From Bacteroidales bacterium (GTDB taxonomy: Bacteria; Bacteroidota; Bacteroidia; Bacteroidales; P3), in NCBI GenBank assembly GCA_022482545.1, contig JAKVOZ010000006.1, positions 1-64,000 on the forward strand: a DNA stretch of 64,000 nt, in the 5' to 3' direction. The notes under the pieces were generated by a model, which had not been told where the DNA came from, made no database searches, and worked only from the letters and a program-made list of their open reading frames with translations. Numbering within the stretch: the first letter of the stretch is position 1; each line of letters begins with the position of its first letter. A program made the translations under genes and the position numbers. This document shows, piece after piece, positions 63,047-64,000 of the stretch.

Positions 63047-64000
63047 TTATTGCTGATTGATTAAAATCTCTCTTATCTTTGCTTCTATTTCTTCTTGAAG
63101 TTCAGGATTATCTCTTAATAGTTGTTTAACTAAATCTCTTCCTTGTCCAAGCTTTGTATCTCCGTAAGAGAACCATGAACCACTCTTTTTGATGATATTA
63201 TTTTCTACTGCAATATCTACTATTTCTCCAAGTTTAGATATACCTTCACCAAACATCAAATCAAACTCAACTTGTCTAAAAGGTGGAGCAACTTTATTTT
63301 TTGCCACTTTTACTTTAACTCTATTTCCAACAACTTTGTCGCCTTCTTTGATTTGTTGTATTCTTCTAATATCTAAACGAACAGAAGAATAGAATTTTAA
63401 AGCATTACCTCCTGTTGTTGTTTCAGGAGAACCATACATAACCCCTATTTTATCACGAAGTTGGTTAATAAAAATACAACAACATTTAGTCTTACTTATT
63501 GTTGATGTAAGTTTTCTAAGAGCTTGGCTCATAAGTCGTGCTTGCAATCCCATCTTACTATCTCCCATCTCTCCTTCTATCTCACTTTTTGGTGTTAATG
63601 CAGCAACAGAATCTATTACAATGATATCTATTGCTCCAGAAGAAATAAGATTATCTGCTATCTCTAAGGCTTGTTCTCCATTATCTGGTTGAGAAATATA
63701 AAGATTACTTACATCTACTCCAAGTTTTTGTGCATAATTACTATCAAACGCATGTTCTGCATCAATAAATGCCGCAATGCCACCTGTTTTTTGTGCTTCT
63801 GCAATACAATGAATAGCAAGAGTCGTTTTTCCTGATGATTCTGGTCCATAAATCTCAATAATTCTTCCTTTTGGTAATCCTCCTACGCCCAAGGCAACAT
63901 CTAATGATATACTTCCTGTTGAAATAGCATCAACCTTATCAACACTCTTATCTCCAAGTTTCATTATTGACCCTTTACCATAGTTCTTTTCTATCTTATC
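63047..64000 (-). CDS. recA: RecA recombinase, 5' end outside window
   Basis: The visible 317 codons run to the right edge, so about 25-30 N-terminal residues are missing; upstream codons ([12 protein letters not shown]) continue the frame past the internal Met 63964. Walker A is GPESSGKTT, and the blocks [27 protein letters not shown] and [29 protein letters not shown] are all RecA hallmarks. It drives homologous recombination and the SOS response. It is transcribed toward the terminator at 62941-62995. Confidence 0.98.
   Translation of the reverse strand, partial: DKIEKNYGKGSIMKLGDKSVDKVDAISTGSISLDVALGVGGLPKGRIIEIYGPESSGKTTLAIHCIAEAQKTGGIAAFIDAEHAFDSNYAQKLGVDVSNLYISQPDNGEQALEIADNLISSGAIDIIVIDSVAALTPKSEIEGEMGDSKMGLQARLMSQALRKLTSTISKTKCCCIFINQLRDKIGVMYGSPETTTGGNALKFYSSVRLDIRRIQQIKEGDKVVGNRVKVKVAKNKVAPPFRQVEFDLMFGEGISKLGEIVDIAVENNIIKKSGSWFSYGDTKLGQGRDLVKQLLRDNPELQEEIEAKIREILINQQ

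Noticed and set aside
1-64000. CRISPR arrays, rRNA, tRNA, tmRNA, transposases or prophage genes
   Set aside because: No regularly spaced repeats with unique spacers, no cloverleaf with TTC-loop signature, and no recognisable integrase, transposase or phage gene was found. The two tandem arrays lack spacers of constant length.

Overview
The window is very AT-rich and comes from a bacterium of the phylum Bacteroidota, most likely order Bacteroidales. Four kinds of evidence point there. Type IX secretion (T9SS) C-terminal sorting domains end three proteins (12484-14301, 48597-52016, 56556-57026). The promoters are of the Bacteroidota type, with a -7 element TAnnTTTG upstream of most operons. Several families are largely confined to this phylum (DUF4294, DUF4271, DUF4175, S46 and C25 peptidases, Omp28-like protein, OMP beta-barrel protein). 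Almost no gene has a Shine-Dalgarno sequence. Family and genus cannot be fixed from sequence reading alone.

Layout. 1-2206: the end of a secreted or envelope protein gene and a polyprenyl-phosphate sugar transferase. 2436-7345: FucP-like sugar transporter, ClpX, DUF4294 protein, NlpC/P60 hydrolase and a radical SAM protein. 7420-10148: an isolated RnfA subunit, a small unknown protein and two glycosyltransferases (GT2, GT9). 10145-16299 (minus): polytopic membrane protein, FolE, an Omp28-like T9SS cargo and Dxs. 16816-22880 (minus): ackA - acyltransferase - aspS operon and two unknown exported proteins. 23502-30684 (minus): an operon atpB - DUF4175 - possible HATPase - ybeY - mnmG. 31268-33583 (minus): TlpA-like thioredoxin and LuxE-like protein. 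33646-36845: mrdA-rodA. 37117-39816 (minus): Fe-S CCG protein, YhcC-like radical SAM protein and RlmN. 39899-40969: TerC. 41029-47692 (minus): S46 dipeptidyl-peptidase, PheT and two unknown proteins. 48597-54467: C25 (gingipain-like) peptidase, DUF4271, HemD, RnpA and YidD, closed by a strong terminator. 54589-57026 (minus): a T9SS-tagged small protein coupled to a Cthe_2159-type beta-helix protein. 57635-62889: a regulated envelope operon (outer-membrane beta-barrel protein, ABC ATPase, two paralogous permeases, GntR/YtrA regulator, 28-residue membrane peptide). 63047-64000: recA, running off the right edge.

Functionally this is mostly housekeeping plus envelope and protein-digestion genes: S46 and C25 peptidases, an Rnf subunit and acetate kinase fit an anaerobe that ferments peptides. 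No rRNA, tRNA, CRISPR array, transposase or prophage was seen.

The least explained material is non-coding. A dispersed intergenic element of about 370 bp occurs three times in the same orientation (16395-16762, 30872-31245, 47871-48234). A short AT-rich motif is scattered through intergenic gaps. There are two tandem repeat arrays (36953-37087 and 57221-57325), an AT-rich block with nested inverted repeats (about 23040-23340), and a near-perfect 24-bp palindrome at the predicted start of the GntR-ABC operon.
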